64,000 nt of DNA, taken from contig OX335642.1 in assembly GCA_946894095.1 (NCBI GenBank), positions 16,565,021 through 16,629,020 of the forward strand. Direction: 5' to 3'. The DNA comes from Incurvaria masculella (taxonomy: Eukaryota > Arthropoda > Insecta > Lepidoptera > Incurvariidae). The first letter of the stretch is position 1. Every line of letters starts with the position of its first letter. Positions 51,691 to 63,677 of this stretch are shown here, piece by piece. The notes beneath the pieces are model-generated. The model was given only the letters and a program-made list of their open reading frames with translations. It was not told where the DNA came from and did not search any database. A program made the position numbers and the translations under genes.

Positions 51691-53449
51691 TAATTCAAAG
51701 AGTTTTCCTTCATCATCACATATATTAAGAAATGTTACATTCAATTCTCCTTTTTCCTCGTCGCAACACCAGCATATTGCAGCATTACTTTTTTTTACAA
51801 CAACAATTTGATTAAAACGTAATTACCACTACCATAAGTCATTTTCGATTTAACTCTCAGTGCCTGCTTGTGCAATTGTTTCGGATTTGTGTAGGTTTTG
51901 AAAATGTCCAAAAATACCGTTTCTGTTTTTTTAATGCGAGTTAAGTAGTAAAGTGTTTTAAACGTGAGAAATTTATTTTCCTTCCTTGATCCTGTTTTAG
52001 TCTATTAACTATATGTTTTTTTGTTGGCTGTTAAGCTTTCTTATTAAATCCGCAATAATGGTCAATGTTTTCTTTAACGGTATATTTTGTTGTCTTTAAG
52101 TCTTCCTCAAAGGAAGTTATTCTGTCTATCTTCTTTTAACTTCAATTTGTCTTCGGTCAGCATTCACATTTTGGTTTTTTACATTTTGGTAGTTCAGCGA
52201 GTCTGGAGCTCTATTTTCCTCAGGAGATTCCTCGTCAGATAAAGGTGGCATATTCTAAGCAATGTAATTATTATGAACATCCCTAACTTTTTGGTTCTTT
52301 CTCTTTTCAGATGAATACTTTTTCCATTTTTTTCTTTTCTCACGAGGGTTCAAATCCTTAACATATTTTCGCTACCCCATTATTCCAATGTTTTGAGATA
52401 CTTCAGTTTTTCCCTTTATTTGTGTTCAGCCAACCAAACTGGATTACTTTTTTTTTCCATAAATGCTTTTGCGGCAGCCAATATTTTATGGACAACTTTG
52501 TTTTTTTTAGGCGGCATGTTGCTATAAAAACAGATAAACATCATATATTTAGAATACATTGCATAAAAAGCGTAAGTGAACGCCAGTCCTTGATCAATCT
52601 CGTCAGTCCCTAGCCACATTAAAAGCAAGGGCCTGACGGTTTAGGGACTGACGATTCTCAGGAAAACTAAATATCTTGAAGTAGTCGACAAAAAATCACA
52701 ATATCTATTGACATCTACCGAACAGGACTGACAAGCACTATCAAATATAAATTAATTAAATACAAACAATTATTATTTAATGATAAAATCTCTTACCGAG
52801 GGACTGACACAGTGACTGGGTGTTTGCACAGCACCCGCCGAAGTTGCACTGATTTACAAAATGGCTGACGCAAAAGGAGTGTAGCCTCCGGAAAACTGCA
52901 TATCTTACTTTAAAATCAGTTTATCTGATTTTAAAGGAACTTATTCACTTATTTATGCCGCGAAATTTTAAAATCCGTATCCGGTTAGGGCCTGATGATT
53001 TTCATCAAGGACACTAATTTGATTAGAGAAAAGTTCCTTTTTTTCTTTTAAATTATAATAAATTGATAGAGTAAATACTCTCAATATAGAACCGCCGTCA
53101 AAAAATGAAACTAATAACTAAATGTTTTTCGAAATATGAATGCCCAAACACGAAATTTCGATGAGCGGACATGCCTGGGGACTGACATTTGTGGTCAATA
53201 GGAAAGATTTCAAAAGAGAAAATTGTCATTATTTGAAACCAAATGTAGGTAGTAAATAAATATAATTATGAACTGAACTGAGGAATCTGATGTTAGTCCA
53301 AGGAATCTCTGGAAATCTGGAGTCGTTTTAGATAATCTGGGAATCTTAAGAAAATCTTCTATTTTAATCTATATTTTACTTTACATTTATTACCACAGAA
53401 ACAGTACTTTTTTAATCGATCACGCGCAGTATTTATCATCATTATATAA

Positions 53450-53600
53450 AACATGGTTCCTCAGCACTCAGGCCATGAACCCCAGTTTAAGAAACTTGGT
53501 GAAAGGAATGTGGTGTATTCGGCTAATACTGTTACGGTAGTTGTGGGGTATTCATCCAACCATGTCAGATTGCATAAACAAATATATGTATGTGGTGTGG
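53450..53600 (+). mobile_element. SINE tail fragment, diverged
   Basis: GGAATGTGGTGTATTCGGCT, TGTTACGGTAGTTGTGGGGT and CAACCATGTCAGATTGCATA match the tail end. The upstream part is lost. Confidence 0.6.
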
Positions 53601-55881
53601 TGTCCGAGGCACCACACCAGCCGATTTGGTGTTCGAGTTACTTTTGAAGACTCTCAGAACGCACCGCCAAGGCGCCGGCGAGTTTGAAGGTGCGCCAGAG
53701 AAACGGTCAGTTCTCAAGAGCCTTATGTCAATCAAAGAAAGGTGTTCCGATTCTTTGCGGTGTCCATCGGTTTGTTTTCAAAATGTGTAATAAAAAAATA
53801 CATGCAAGACAATTATTCCTATGGCTTGTTTATAACGTCAGTAAGTAGCAAGCGGTGACTATAAATACGCAGCCAGCAAGCATGGAAAGACGGGAGGAGC
53901 GATCGAAACTCATTCGTATGGCGGCAGCTAACCATAACTTGTGAAAAACGTCTGAAAAAAATGCTGAAGTACACCATCTCTGGTTAGTATTATAGTTGCA
54001 TATTATAGACCTTCATTCTTAGTCAGGTGAAAAATAAGGATGCCTTGAGCACTCATTTTATAACAAAAATATATTCAATTTAACAAATAGTTATAAATCG
54101 ATTTAGGAATCTTTGTAATGTATTCATAGTAGCAATTTATCTTTGTAACAGTGTGTTTTTAAATTATTTATATGTGTATAAGATATTTCAGACACGATTT
54201 ATTGCAATGAAATCGGGATCAGATTTTAGTCGATAATAGAGCATAACGTAGCGCTTCGAGCTCAAGGAACTAAAAATTATCTTATACAAGATTACATAAC
54301 TTTTATTTTATTTTATATGATTTTAATATATGTTTTAAATTTTAATTTCTGAAGGGACGAGTTTGATAAATACAAAGAAGTTGCCAAAGAAATATCAAGG
54401 ACGGGAGTAGAATGCCCAAGGGGGCCTCCACACCTCTAAATCCGACCGTTAGTTTCGGTTTCTACTCCCGCCCTTCCAAGCTCGCTGTAATTACGTAACA
54501 GGGGGTCCATTCAGAGCTAGAGTGAGTTCGAGTTCGGGAGTGAGTTAACCTATAAATAGGTGGGAAATATATTATTATTTAAATAACGGAACCGTTATTA
54601 TACTTCCAACGTATTTACGGGACGGACCAGATTTTTACCTAACTGTAATGATATTCAAAAAGTGTGGAAACATTAACTATTTTAAAAAGGGAGTTGATAT
54701 TTAGTGACGAATTCGAACTCACTCTTGCCCTGAATGGACCCTCATAACATGAAGTGCAACATAGTATATATTGGGTCGCCTTCGGCGCACGCAAAGCTTT
54801 GACACGAACCTCCCTTGCGTGTAGCTGCGTAACTCCGTGCTGGCCCCTTCGCTTACACCGCTTATGCCAGCCCTCTTGGACCAATTAGGGGTTGAAGCTT
54901 GACTTTTATGCTTGTAATTGATGGCGTTAACGAATATCAAGCATTCGTTATACGACTAATGTGTATGTATATTGCTTTGTGGGAATGTCTCATAGGTCAG
55001 ACCAGGTACGGTCTCAAAATCAAATAAATAAGAAACGTTTCTGGTCGGGCTATTATTTTCAATGTACTCGTACTTTAAATAAATACTGCTAGTTTTTTGT
55101 AGGGATAATGTTATATTTATTGCAATAAATAAGAATAACAATGTGTTCATATTTTGAATCATGGCGAAGATTCTTGTCATTTTTATCTTCGACAGTGGTA
55201 ACCGAACCAGTTTTAACAAACAAGGACGAATCAAAGATTGTAAGTGTATAGAAAATGGAGGAAAATAAACGAATAAAGACATTTTTTTTCGGTTTTTCAC
55301 AGTGGAATCATAATGCTTCTGTAGCTGTTACGATCCATGCAAAGTTTTTTGTACATACAAAAAAGTAAACTTTGAGCCACTAATTAATTATAAGTTAAAT
55401 GTTTAATGTATAAATAGTTGTTGCTGCGAAATAATTTTCGGAATTCAAAGTGAATTCAATTGTTTGTAATTATCTATTAGAAGTTTTACACTTTTCGATT
55501 TTTTTTTAAATGTTTTAATTATGCAAAATAAACATTCAATAAACCTGCAATTCTGAAAAGTTTTTCACGCCAATTGTTGCGTATTGTGTAAGTACTAGAA
55601 ACTTTGTATGATTCGAAGCACTTACTATATGGCAAAATTCTAAATTATCATAACAAGGAATGTAATATGTATGTATGTATAATCGATCGTGAAGCAAGGA
55701 CACATTAATTGAAGAAAGAGCTCAGTAAAAAGAACTACTTCACGAATATACTGCAAGGCTGGACCCGAACCAGCAATCATAACAATTTATAAACAAACAA
55801 AACAATAAAAACTCATCCGTGTCTACAACGTCAACATCAGATAAAAACTTTACGCTTCAGTGATTCAGCGACATGGTTTCA

Positions 55882-56257
55882 TACTTTGGCTGAGATAAAT
55901 AGTTGTGACAGAAACTAAGGTTGAGATAAATAGTCGCATCAGAAACTAAGGTTGAGATAAATATTCGCATCAGAAACTAAGACTAACGGAAAGTAGTACT
56001 TTGTGACGTCACTTTGACACATTTTGTATGGACGAAATCTCAAAGTAATGCGATTTGACGTCACAAAGTACTACTTTTCGTTAGTCTTAGTTTCTGTTAC
56101 GACTATTTATCTCAGCCTAACACTAACGAAAAGTAGTACTTTGTGACGTCACTTTGACACATTTTGTATGGACGAAATCTCAAAGTAATGCAAATTGACG
56201 TCACAAAGTACTACTTTTCGTTAGTCTTAGTTTCTGTTACGACTATTTGACTCAACC
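55882..56257. mobile_element. Second cluster of the palindromic CRE-bearing MITE
   Basis: Same family as at 21.4 kb: repeated leading GGTTGAGATAAATAGTCGCA pieces, then two units with arms AAAGTAGTACTTTGTGACGT. The units are close to identical, so they are recent or homogenised. Confidence 0.9.
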
Positions 56258-56599
56258 GACTTCTACCAGATAAAAACTTTATGCTAAAATTATTCAGTGA
56301 CGTGGTTTGGTACTATAATAACAGATAAAAACTTTTTTGTGCACCATATCAGCATATCTGGATCTGGATCAGATTGCTAGAAAATTATGTGAGCTTGTTA
56401 GATATCATATCACATGCAACATAACATATGAAAATCAGTCCTAGTCCTAGAGGAGTCTGATTACGCATGATTTGTTGCGCGGTTGACCTTTTTTATGGAA
56501 CCAGACGAATACTATTAAAATTAAATAATTGAAATGTCAAATGAATATCACGAATATTAAAAATATTCGATTAGGGCTTGTACAGCTCGTGATGTGGGA

Positions 56600-56965
56600 G
56601 GACTAGGAAAGGTTATTGGCTAAAATCCTATGCACCACTTTCTTTCTCTTGCTCAGTTGGATAAGTGCGTTTCGTTGCGAATGTGAGCTGTTCCATGGTT
56701 CAGGATACATGTAAAACTGTAGGCCCCCTTCCCCCTACTAGGTGGTAGGATTGAGCCCGCCCGGGTTGGTACCACCGCATTGAATGCAACTAGGGTTAAA
56801 GCGGTAATTAAAAATTTACCATGTTTACCATCCGTTCAATGTAGCCGTGCTCATAAATGGAAGATCCTGGCATGGCACCTCATTCCTTCGGGAATGTGGT
56901 GTATTGGGCAAATATCATAAACGTGGTATTAGCCATCCATGTCAGGTTTCATAAAAAAATGCAGT
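56600..56965 (+). mobile_element. SINE, tRNA-type, 5'-truncated head
   Basis: From GCACCACTTTCTTTCTCTTG through GTAAAACTGTAGGCCCCC, GCCCGGGTTGGTACCACCGC and CTGGCATGGCACCTCATTCC to GTTTCATAAAAAAATG. The tRNA A and B boxes are missing. Confidence 0.82.
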
Positions 56966-57429
56966 TTAAAAAAGGTTTGGTGCTTAGTTAAATTGAGTTT
57001 TATTTTGTCCTGAATATACCGTTGCAAATTCAACTTCCAAAATATCTTCAGCGTTCAATAAATCTAACGCTAATTGTTTTAGCACTGTCTAGTTATGTAA
57101 CTTATTGTGACCTAAAATACTAGGAAGTTCCGGCATTTAGCATGATTGAATAATGCGTTTTGGCTATAATCCTAATATTTTGACTAAAATCCCGACCCAG
57201 TCTAGTAACTTATCGAAAATCCGGACAATATATGTAATTTGCTAAAATACTAAATTTCGATCGTATAAACGACCGTGAAGCAAGAACACATTAATTAAAA
57301 AAAGAGCCCTGTAAAAGAACTCCAGGGTTCGTCACTCGAAGTGTAACCAATTGAAATTGATGTTTTTTTGGGTAATTGAAGTACGGTTTATTAAGAATTA
57401 TATTAAAATGCTAAAAAAACATAGAATTT

Positions 57430-57690
57430 TAAGACAATCATTGTTATTGTTCGATACAGCCGCCTCCGATCTCGCCTCGATGATTGCTCCAAGTCTTTCG
57501 GCAAAGGCATTGCAGGCGAGATTGCATGTTGCACGACGATGGGTCTCGGTTTTCGGTATCTGTTCCATTCCCGACGGAGCGCTGCTTTCAGCGTATCAAT
57601 TCATATCTTTACGGCAGCCTCTAAAATGGACCATACCGAGAAGTCCATTGGATTCAAGTCTGGAGAGTAGGGCCACTGAGTGGAGAGAAG
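57430..57690 (-). pseudogene. Mariner-type transposase relic, C-terminal part
   Basis: Minus strand reads WPYSPDLNPMDFSVWSILEA, stop, LKAALRREWN, then in another frame THRRATCNLACNAFAERLGA and IIEARS. This is the C-terminal end of an IS630/Tc1/mariner transposase around the last catalytic acid. The N-terminal two thirds and the terminal repeats are not seen. Confidence 0.85.
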
Positions 57691-57967
57691 TGGCGTAGCA
57701 TAGGTCACTAGCACCGGGTGCGGATTCCAAATTTGCCGCCCTCTTACTTTTGTGAGTGATCATAAAATATGCCTTTTTACCCGCATTTTTTTTTCGCCAC
57801 CTGTGAAGTGCCGCCCCCGTCAAAGTGCCGCTCGGTGCGGACCAAACCCTTTCTTTCTTTCTCTTTGAAGATCTTTGCTAACATTAAGCACGAACCTTGT
57901 CAGCAAGCTGAATGTCAGCAGGTACGTAAACATACTCGAATTATAATTACTCAATATATATATATTT

Positions 57968-58345
57968 TTGTATGGCTGGACATGGATCGCTAATACCACA
58001 CCTTCTGTCATGGTGTTAGCCCAACACACCACATGGGAACTAGGTGCCATGCCAGGACCTTCCTTATATTGCACGGCTACATTGAACTGGATGGAAAACA
58101 CGGACAATTTTCATTGCCGCTTTGACCATCGTTCATCCAATGCAGTGGTACCAACCCGGGCGGGATTAACCCTACCACCTGGTAAGTAAGAAAGGGGACC
58201 TACAGTTTAACGTGGAATCCGAACCACGGTCAGCCTCTCTCAACGGTCGAATGGTCACCCATCCAAGACCAGACCGGACCCAGCGTTGCTTAACCTCGGA
58301 CAGCGATCGCCGAAGTGTCGCGCCACTGGGCCACTGAGGCAGAAT
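57968..58345 (-). mobile_element. Full-length SINE, 5S-type head
   Basis: About 375 bp. Minus strand: GCCTCAGTGGCCCAGTGGCG, then GTCCGAGGTTAAGCAACGCT and CTTGGATGGGTGACCATTCG (5S-like), then the same body and tail as the tRNA-headed copies. Best copy for defining the 5S-headed form. Confidence 0.88.
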
Positions 58346-59599
58346 ACACTAGCGCTCCTGAAACCTTAACGACTTTTCCATGTAATGCGATAAACGAAAC
58401 CTAGGTACGAGCTCATCGATTAGTAAATGCTGGGTTGGTTGATTCGGGTACTTGAGAGAGTTTAAGAAGGGGGCCTGCAGTTCTTCTTACAGTGGATGTC
58501 GTAAGTGCGGATAATTCGACGTTCGGCATGAAACCCGTATCAAGGGAACTCGCATGAGGTGTGTTGGTCTAAATAGCCGTCCATGTCCATCCAGTTACAT
58601 AAAACACGAATTATCTTTAGCTTAGTGCACATACGCTTCCAGATGTATTTATTGTTTACCAAAAATATATGCATTATTAACATCTCGATACATAATATAT
58701 TTTTATGCCCGCTATCCAAGTGACTGGCGTTAAACCTAATCAAACCACATATCACAAACACCTGTCTAGTGATGTTTAATTTCTAAGAGGGTACATCTTT
58801 CGTGTCGGCCCATACGAAAATGGAAAGCTATTTCCTACTCCATTAATAAAGATGCTTGGTTTAAATAATGCCAACAACATAATGTAACCAGTACCTAGTC
58901 ATCTATGCAATTAAAATTATCAACGTTTTTTTTTATTTACTGGACTAGTAAATGCTTAACTATATGAATTTTTTTGAATAAAAAATATGCAAAACCAAAT
59001 TGCATTGAATTCAGTCATTTACGAGAAAAACTAATTCATGAAAACATAGGAGACTATCTACTAGGATTTAAAAATATATTTAAGAAAACAATTATTAGGT
59101 ATATCGTACATGTTTTGATGTAGAAAACGGGTTTCTGCCGTTTCTATTTATTATTTAATAATGGGTGTTTCTATTTTAAAACGTAGGCTCTTAATTATTT
59201 TATTTCAGGCTATATATATCTCATGTATGTCCGAGACGTTCAACCCACATTCGACTGGAACCTTTGCAACTATACGAACCTACGTAATCATATTGAAAAA
59301 CTAAAATTACGAACAAGTACTAATCGAATTAGTCGCGTCACTATGTGCCAAGGATAACTTATCTAGCAGAAACTACATATTTAACTGCTTACCTTCTTAT
59401 TGAACGTTCGTAATTAGCCTAAATTCTTCCTTCGTCTTCCCGCATTTCACGCACACGTATATAGTTGCATTATCGTACAAAAATACCGTACAAAAATCTG
59501 CCCCCTTCACTAGCCTACGCTACGGTATCACACAATTTTCACAGCGAGTGGACACATATTTTTTTATAAAACTGGCGAACTGAAAGGGGGGAAACGTCA

Positions 59600-59800
59600 A
59601 ATGATATGCGGAGGTCGGTGTCGGCGCGCATGCGCGGGGCGAGGGGCGCGGGGCGCGGGGCCGGCGGAGGCGGTCGATAGCTGCAGATGGCTGCGTTCTG
59701 CATCCTGCTTGGCAATGCCACACGCGACGCAACGATAAGGGGCCCGCAGACCTTGAGGCCGCTTCGCACCTGACGCCGAAGTCCTTGCGCAGTTGCGTAA
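59600..59800 (-). promoter_or_regulatory. CpG-rich patch, possible Cadps promoter or first non-coding exon
   Basis: A sharp GC- and CpG-rich island in AT-rich DNA, with GCGCATGCGC (59626-59635), the core of an NRF-1/Erect-wing site. It is 9 kb upstream of the Cadps ATG on the same strand and 2.3 kb downstream of the protease gene's end. Position and composition fit a promoter; no transcript evidence can be seen here. Confidence 0.35.
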
Positions 59801-59811
59801 AAGACACACAG

Positions 59812-59985
59812 AGTCAACCGACGGAGGAGACCAAAATTATTTCGTACGAATTGTACTGAAATTTCTATTTTTACTCCATACAATTTCTGAATCGCCATGT
59901 AGCTTCAAAGTAATGATCTGAAGTTATGTTTCAAGTTTTACTTTGAAATAATGAGGAAAAGTTAATAAATATGATCCACGAAGAA
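59812..59985. repeat. Dispersed repeat shared with 9275-9450
   Basis: GAGTCAACCGACGGAGGAGA, TCGCCATGTAGCTTCAAAGT, GATCTGAAGTTATGTTTCAA and CTTTGAAATAATGAGGAAAA follow the 9.3-kb copy in order. Confidence 0.6.
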
Positions 59986-60084
59986 TCAGTGGGTGGACTC
60001 TTATTTACTAGAAAACAATTACAAACACCCTGCTTAGAAAGAAACGAAACAATTGAATTTAGAATGAAATTTCATATTCGAGCC

Positions 60085-60560
60085 GCTAACGGTAGCTCAT
60101 GGGCGTAGGGACTTTTTTTGCATGCCAGAGGTCGTGGGTTCGATCCCCGCCCTGATCATGCACCACTTTATTTCTCTTTCTGAGTTGGATCACTGCATTT
60201 CGTCACGAAATGTTAGGCTTATCCATGGATCGGAAACCATGTAAAACTGCAGGTTCCCTTCCCCTACCAGGCGGTGGGGTTAAGCTTGCCCGGCAGTGCG
60301 ATTACGAAGCACGAAACGGGGGAGGTTGGTTGGTTGGTGACAGCTATTGCGATTGCGAAATAGAAGCACCGGCAACAGTATTGCAATTACGAAGCGCCAA
60401 ATGAGGTGTAGGTGCGGTTAGAACCCCAAAACTGACATTTTGTACTCAAAAGCCGTCAGTTTGCTGTCAAATTGGGGTAGGTGCGGCACCTACACCTCAT
60501 GCCGCGCTTCGTAATCGCACTGCGGGATGGTAACATCGCATTGGATGGTCGAAGCGCAAT
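60085..60560 (+). mobile_element. SINE, tRNA-type head, split by a MITE
   Basis: Starts AGCCGCTAACGGTAGCTCAT with a good B box (GTGGGTTCGATCCCCGCC) and runs to GTTAAGCTTGCCCG at about 60293. After the inserted MITE it resumes as GGGATGGTAACATCGCATTG and ends at GAAGCGCAATTGCC. Confidence 0.8.
60294..60529. mobile_element. MITE nested in a SINE
   Basis: Terminal inverted repeats GCAGTGCGATTACGAAGC and its reverse complement at the right end. The interior has a second inverted pair (GAGGTGTAGGTGCGG and its complement). About 235 bp, no ORF. Confidence 0.8.
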
Positions 60561-61360
60561 TGCCTAATATCATGACTCCCTCCTCCGTTATCATGACGGT
60601 GAGTGCAAAAAAAAATCCCATGAGTAGTGTAACATGTTGAACATATACGCCGATGATGTGAGGTCTCTTGGATGGAGGCTGAGAATGGAATGTTGATCCG
60701 AAACAGCGAGCATGGAAGGACCGGAAAGAAGGTAGCAACCTAACCTTGTGTAGTGGCGCGGCGCAGTCACTATTAAATACAAGACGGCAGCGCCGGCGAG
60801 TGAGTTCAATTACGAATTCGTTTACTACTGATGTTCTCTAGTTCCATAGCACAAACTTTGCTCGATTGAAAAATCGCTAAAATATACCTTTTTTTTTATT
60901 CTCGTTATTTCTTCCAAGTGGTAAGCATTATTGAGCTAAAAAAATACAATGCATGCGCATAGTGATCTTTAATATTTGAACCAAATATGGATTCATGCGA
61001 ACAGAATTTTCCTTTCAAAATATTCAAAAAAGAAGATTTTCGGGTGAATTTTTTAAACATTTTGTAGATATACATGTTTTTTCGATGTTTTGAATGGAAA
61101 TTTTTGTTCGCATGGAATCTTTGAATGTCAAAAAATATATAGATTTCCATCCTTATTTTTCGCCTGAAGAAGAAGGAACATATATCTACTCGTATAATAA
61201 CCTTAACCATAATACTAACCAGAGATCGACTCTGGACTAAGACTTTAGGAAAAATTAAAGTCCTTGTTTGTACATTCGTTTTATTTTGGAACGATGAACG
61301 GTCTCGTAAAGAAAATATACTTATAGATAGTATCATGACGCTATATCTGCCTTGTCTTAA

Positions 61361-61466
61361 TAATAAACATTTGTACCATCGCTATTACTCCCGGCATTGC
61401 TAGCTACAAGTACCGGACAGCAAGAAATACCAGAGTGATAGCGATGTTATAAATGTTTATTAGTAA
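61361..61466. mobile_element. Inverted-repeat element of about 105 bp
   Basis: AATAAACATTTGTACCATCG and its complement (CGATGTTATAAATGTTTATT) border a short centre. No ORF. Confidence 0.6.
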
Positions 61467-62054
61467 GTCAGTAAGTAAATGGTTACATTTTTAGAATAGA
61501 TACAAAACAAATAGAAAGCCAGATTACAGATACATTTTACAAATCATTGCATTTTACAGATTGTTAAATCTCAAAAATATGAACAGATTGAAAATTCAAG
61601 CGTGGTAAAATAACATAAAAGTAACTAACATTAAAATAAACAAAACACAAATACCAATATAAAATACAACAATAACCAAATAAAAAAATATAATAACACA
61701 TTGAACTTTTATTTTATTTCTACTTATGTGTTTTGTTTTTATAAGTACCAACCCACATTGTATACAAATTGGCACAGTAGAAATTTAGTTCTACTAATGT
61801 ACTTGTATCACATGCCTATTTATTTCAGTAAGGCCCAACAAATGTTTTTTGCCACTAATGTGTGACCCTTATTTGACAGTCGATAGACTATTTTAAGGGA
61901 CACTGTCTCGCTCGGTCATAGTCAAAACAAACCATAAACTTAATGTCATTATTTTTAAATGAACATGTATGTGTAAGTAATTGGTTTGTCTATGTGTGAA
62001 CAATTTTATACAATAAACTTTTTTGTTAAGCAATCTTTATCCTTTCCGTCCTCC

Positions 62055-62384
62055 TCAACCCGAGCCGTGCTGGACGATCCAGTCGCTGTGCCGATGGACG
62101 GCGGCGTGGACACCCGAGAAGTTCTGGTGGGCGCACTCGAAGCCCCAGGAGATGACGCCGTACAATACGTTGCCGCCGTGCAGCGCGGGCCCGCCGGAGT
62201 CGCCCTGGCAGGCGTCCTTGCCCCCCACGCCGGGGACACCCGCGCAGAACATGTTGGCCGTCACGTCGGGCCACGAACCGTAGCCGGGCTGGGTCTTCAG
62301 GTAGGCGTAGAGCTCGGCGCAACTCTGCCAGTTGACCGTGACAACGTCCACACGTTGCAGGACACTAGACTGCCAACCTTGGAA
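62055..62384 (-). CDS. Trypsin-like serine protease, last exon
   Basis: Encodes the C-terminal half of a chymotrypsin-fold (S1A) protease, probably a secreted digestive or immune enzyme. Visible marks: [20 protein letters not shown] with the active-site Ser; Asp six residues before that Ser, giving trypsin-type (Lys/Arg) specificity; ISWGFEC; and the final SDWI helix, then QHGSG and TGA at 62057-62055. Cysteines are where S1A proteases pair them. The acceptor is TTTTCCAG, phase 0 with the upstream exon. AATAAA occurs on the minus strand at 61819-61824, a possible polyadenylation signal. It lies upstream of Cadps on the same strand and has no evident functional link to it. Confidence 0.92.
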   Translation of the reverse strand, partial: FQGWQSSVLQRVDVVTVNWQSCAELYAYLKTQPGYGSWPDVTANMFCAGVPGVGGKDACQGDSGGPALHGGNVLYGVISWGFECAHQNFSGVHAAVHRHSDWIVQHGSG

Positions 62385-62721
62385 CTGGAAAAAGCACAAT
62401 TGCACTGCGTTTATTACACTAGTTTACAACATTTTAATGTTTGTCTGTTGCCACGAATTTTATAGTGGTTGTTGTGTGCTTATGTCGTGTTATTTTGAAA
62501 TCTAACCTTAAAAATTGTTGTGCAGCTCAAGTTACTTTATTGTTGATTTTCATCTTTAGTGTTTTTGTTCGATGATAATGTGTGTGTTTCACTTTGTTCA
62601 GATAAATATCTAAAGTTTCTGCAATATGAGTACTTCAAGAAAAAGTTGTATAAACGATCCAAATCATTTTTGCTTCCATTGTCGAGAATATGTGCTCCAT
62701 AATTGTAGAAGATCAGAGCCG

Positions 62722-63062
62722 GAGTCTCAGTTCTCACCTAAATTGGCGTTTATGTAACTTCGAAGTTCCGTAAAAACGTCAAACTCCATACAAGTTTTTA
62801 CTAGATATTCTGTGGTTTTACTTCATCAAGCTGTCAAAGTCAAACTCGGGCTTCCGATTTGTATGAAAACGCGGAGTCGACGTAAACGGCAACGTCGACG
62901 TATTTACGGCAACGTTGAGTAAGCTGTCAAATCAAACTCGGACTCGCAAATGGTAGTTCGCTAAACGCCCACTGCGCACGCTCTTCAATTTCACCATACA
63001 TTTGAAAACGCCAGTCGATCGGTTTGGCGTAAACGCCAATTTAGGTGAAAACTCAGACTGAC
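62722..63062. mobile_element. MITE in the protease intron
   Basis: Ends CAGTTCTCACCTAAATTGGC and its near complement CAATTTAGGTGAAAACTCAG, about 340 bp apart. Internal sub-repeats include GTAAACGGCAACGTCGACG. It makes up a third of the 1.04-kb intron between the two protease exons. Confidence 0.75.
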
Positions 63063-63427
63063 CACTCTGTATCAGAGTTCGTTAAAAATACCTATTCTCT
63101 GTCTTTTGGGATATTCTTGGATAAAAATTAGAAGTCTTGGGCACCTGATTGTGTTTGTAAATCGTGAGAGATTTTAATCTTATGTTTATTTTGAATTGAT
63201 TTGATCTTATATTGACATTTGAATATTCTTTGAATGTATGTATTTTTTTGTTCATAAATATCTGAAACTCGAAAACAAGAGCTGATCAAAAAATTCTAAT
63301 TATATATTTGAACTAAGCATGCCACGTGTAGCCAGCAACAAAAATTACGATGGCAACAGGATACGATGTAAACTTGTGTTATGTTTCTCGTAGGTGTTAT
63401 CGTAGGGATGACCGAAACAGAACTCAC

Positions 63428-63677
63428 CTCAGTATCCCCCCATCCTAGAAGCGTGAGCGGTGAGTTGTCGCCCAGGATGTAGTTGGGTCCAGCTATTGGA
63501 GCAGTGCCAATGGTGGCACTTAGCTGGGCAGGGGAATCCATGAATAAGATGGCAACGTCGTAGTCGAAGTTGTCATATAGTTCATGGAGTAGAAGTTGAC
63601 GCGTGCCGTGAACGCTCCCACCGGATTCAGACAAGGAGGATCCGAGTCTGGCTCTCCACGAGTTAGGCAGGTCACCC
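63428..63677 (-). CDS. Trypsin-like serine protease, middle exon (gene partial)
   Basis: Starts with one base of a split codon, then GDLPNSWRARLGSSLSESGG, the active-site Asp in DNFDYDVAILF, then IAGPNYILGDNSPLTLLGWG and DTE. The pattern resembles lepidopteran midgut trypsins recalled from memory. Acceptor TTCTACAG, donor GTGAGT, phase 2 in and 0 out. The exon carrying the active-site His (AAHC) and the signal and propeptide are not seen up to the window end, so the gene is cut by the window or has lost its 5' part. Confidence 0.88.

Larger units (their letters stand above)
50597..57429. other. Region upstream of Cadps exon 1
   Basis: Probably 5' UTR intron or intergenic DNA. Holds SINEs (51274, 53450, 56600), a palindromic MITE cluster (55882), and 51.0-53.2 kb with several copies of GGGACTGAC. 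The minus strand at about 52300-52520 encodes remains of a Lys-rich protein (MPPKKNKVVHKILAAAKAF ..., stops, NPREKRKKWKKYSS) that looks like a decayed transposon ORF. Confidence 0.5.

Noticed and set aside
58240..58345. 5S rRNA gene
   Set aside because: Only the 3' half resembles 5S, and it runs into the SINE body; copies at 20.5 and 5.5 kb show the same.
60085..60150. tRNA gene
   Set aside because: A good B box is present, but the sequence continues into the SINE body and no full cloverleaf could be formed.
61986..62465. 159-codon plus-strand ORF
   Set aside because: It is the antisense of the protease last exon, whose GDSGGP motif and splice site fix the coding strand.
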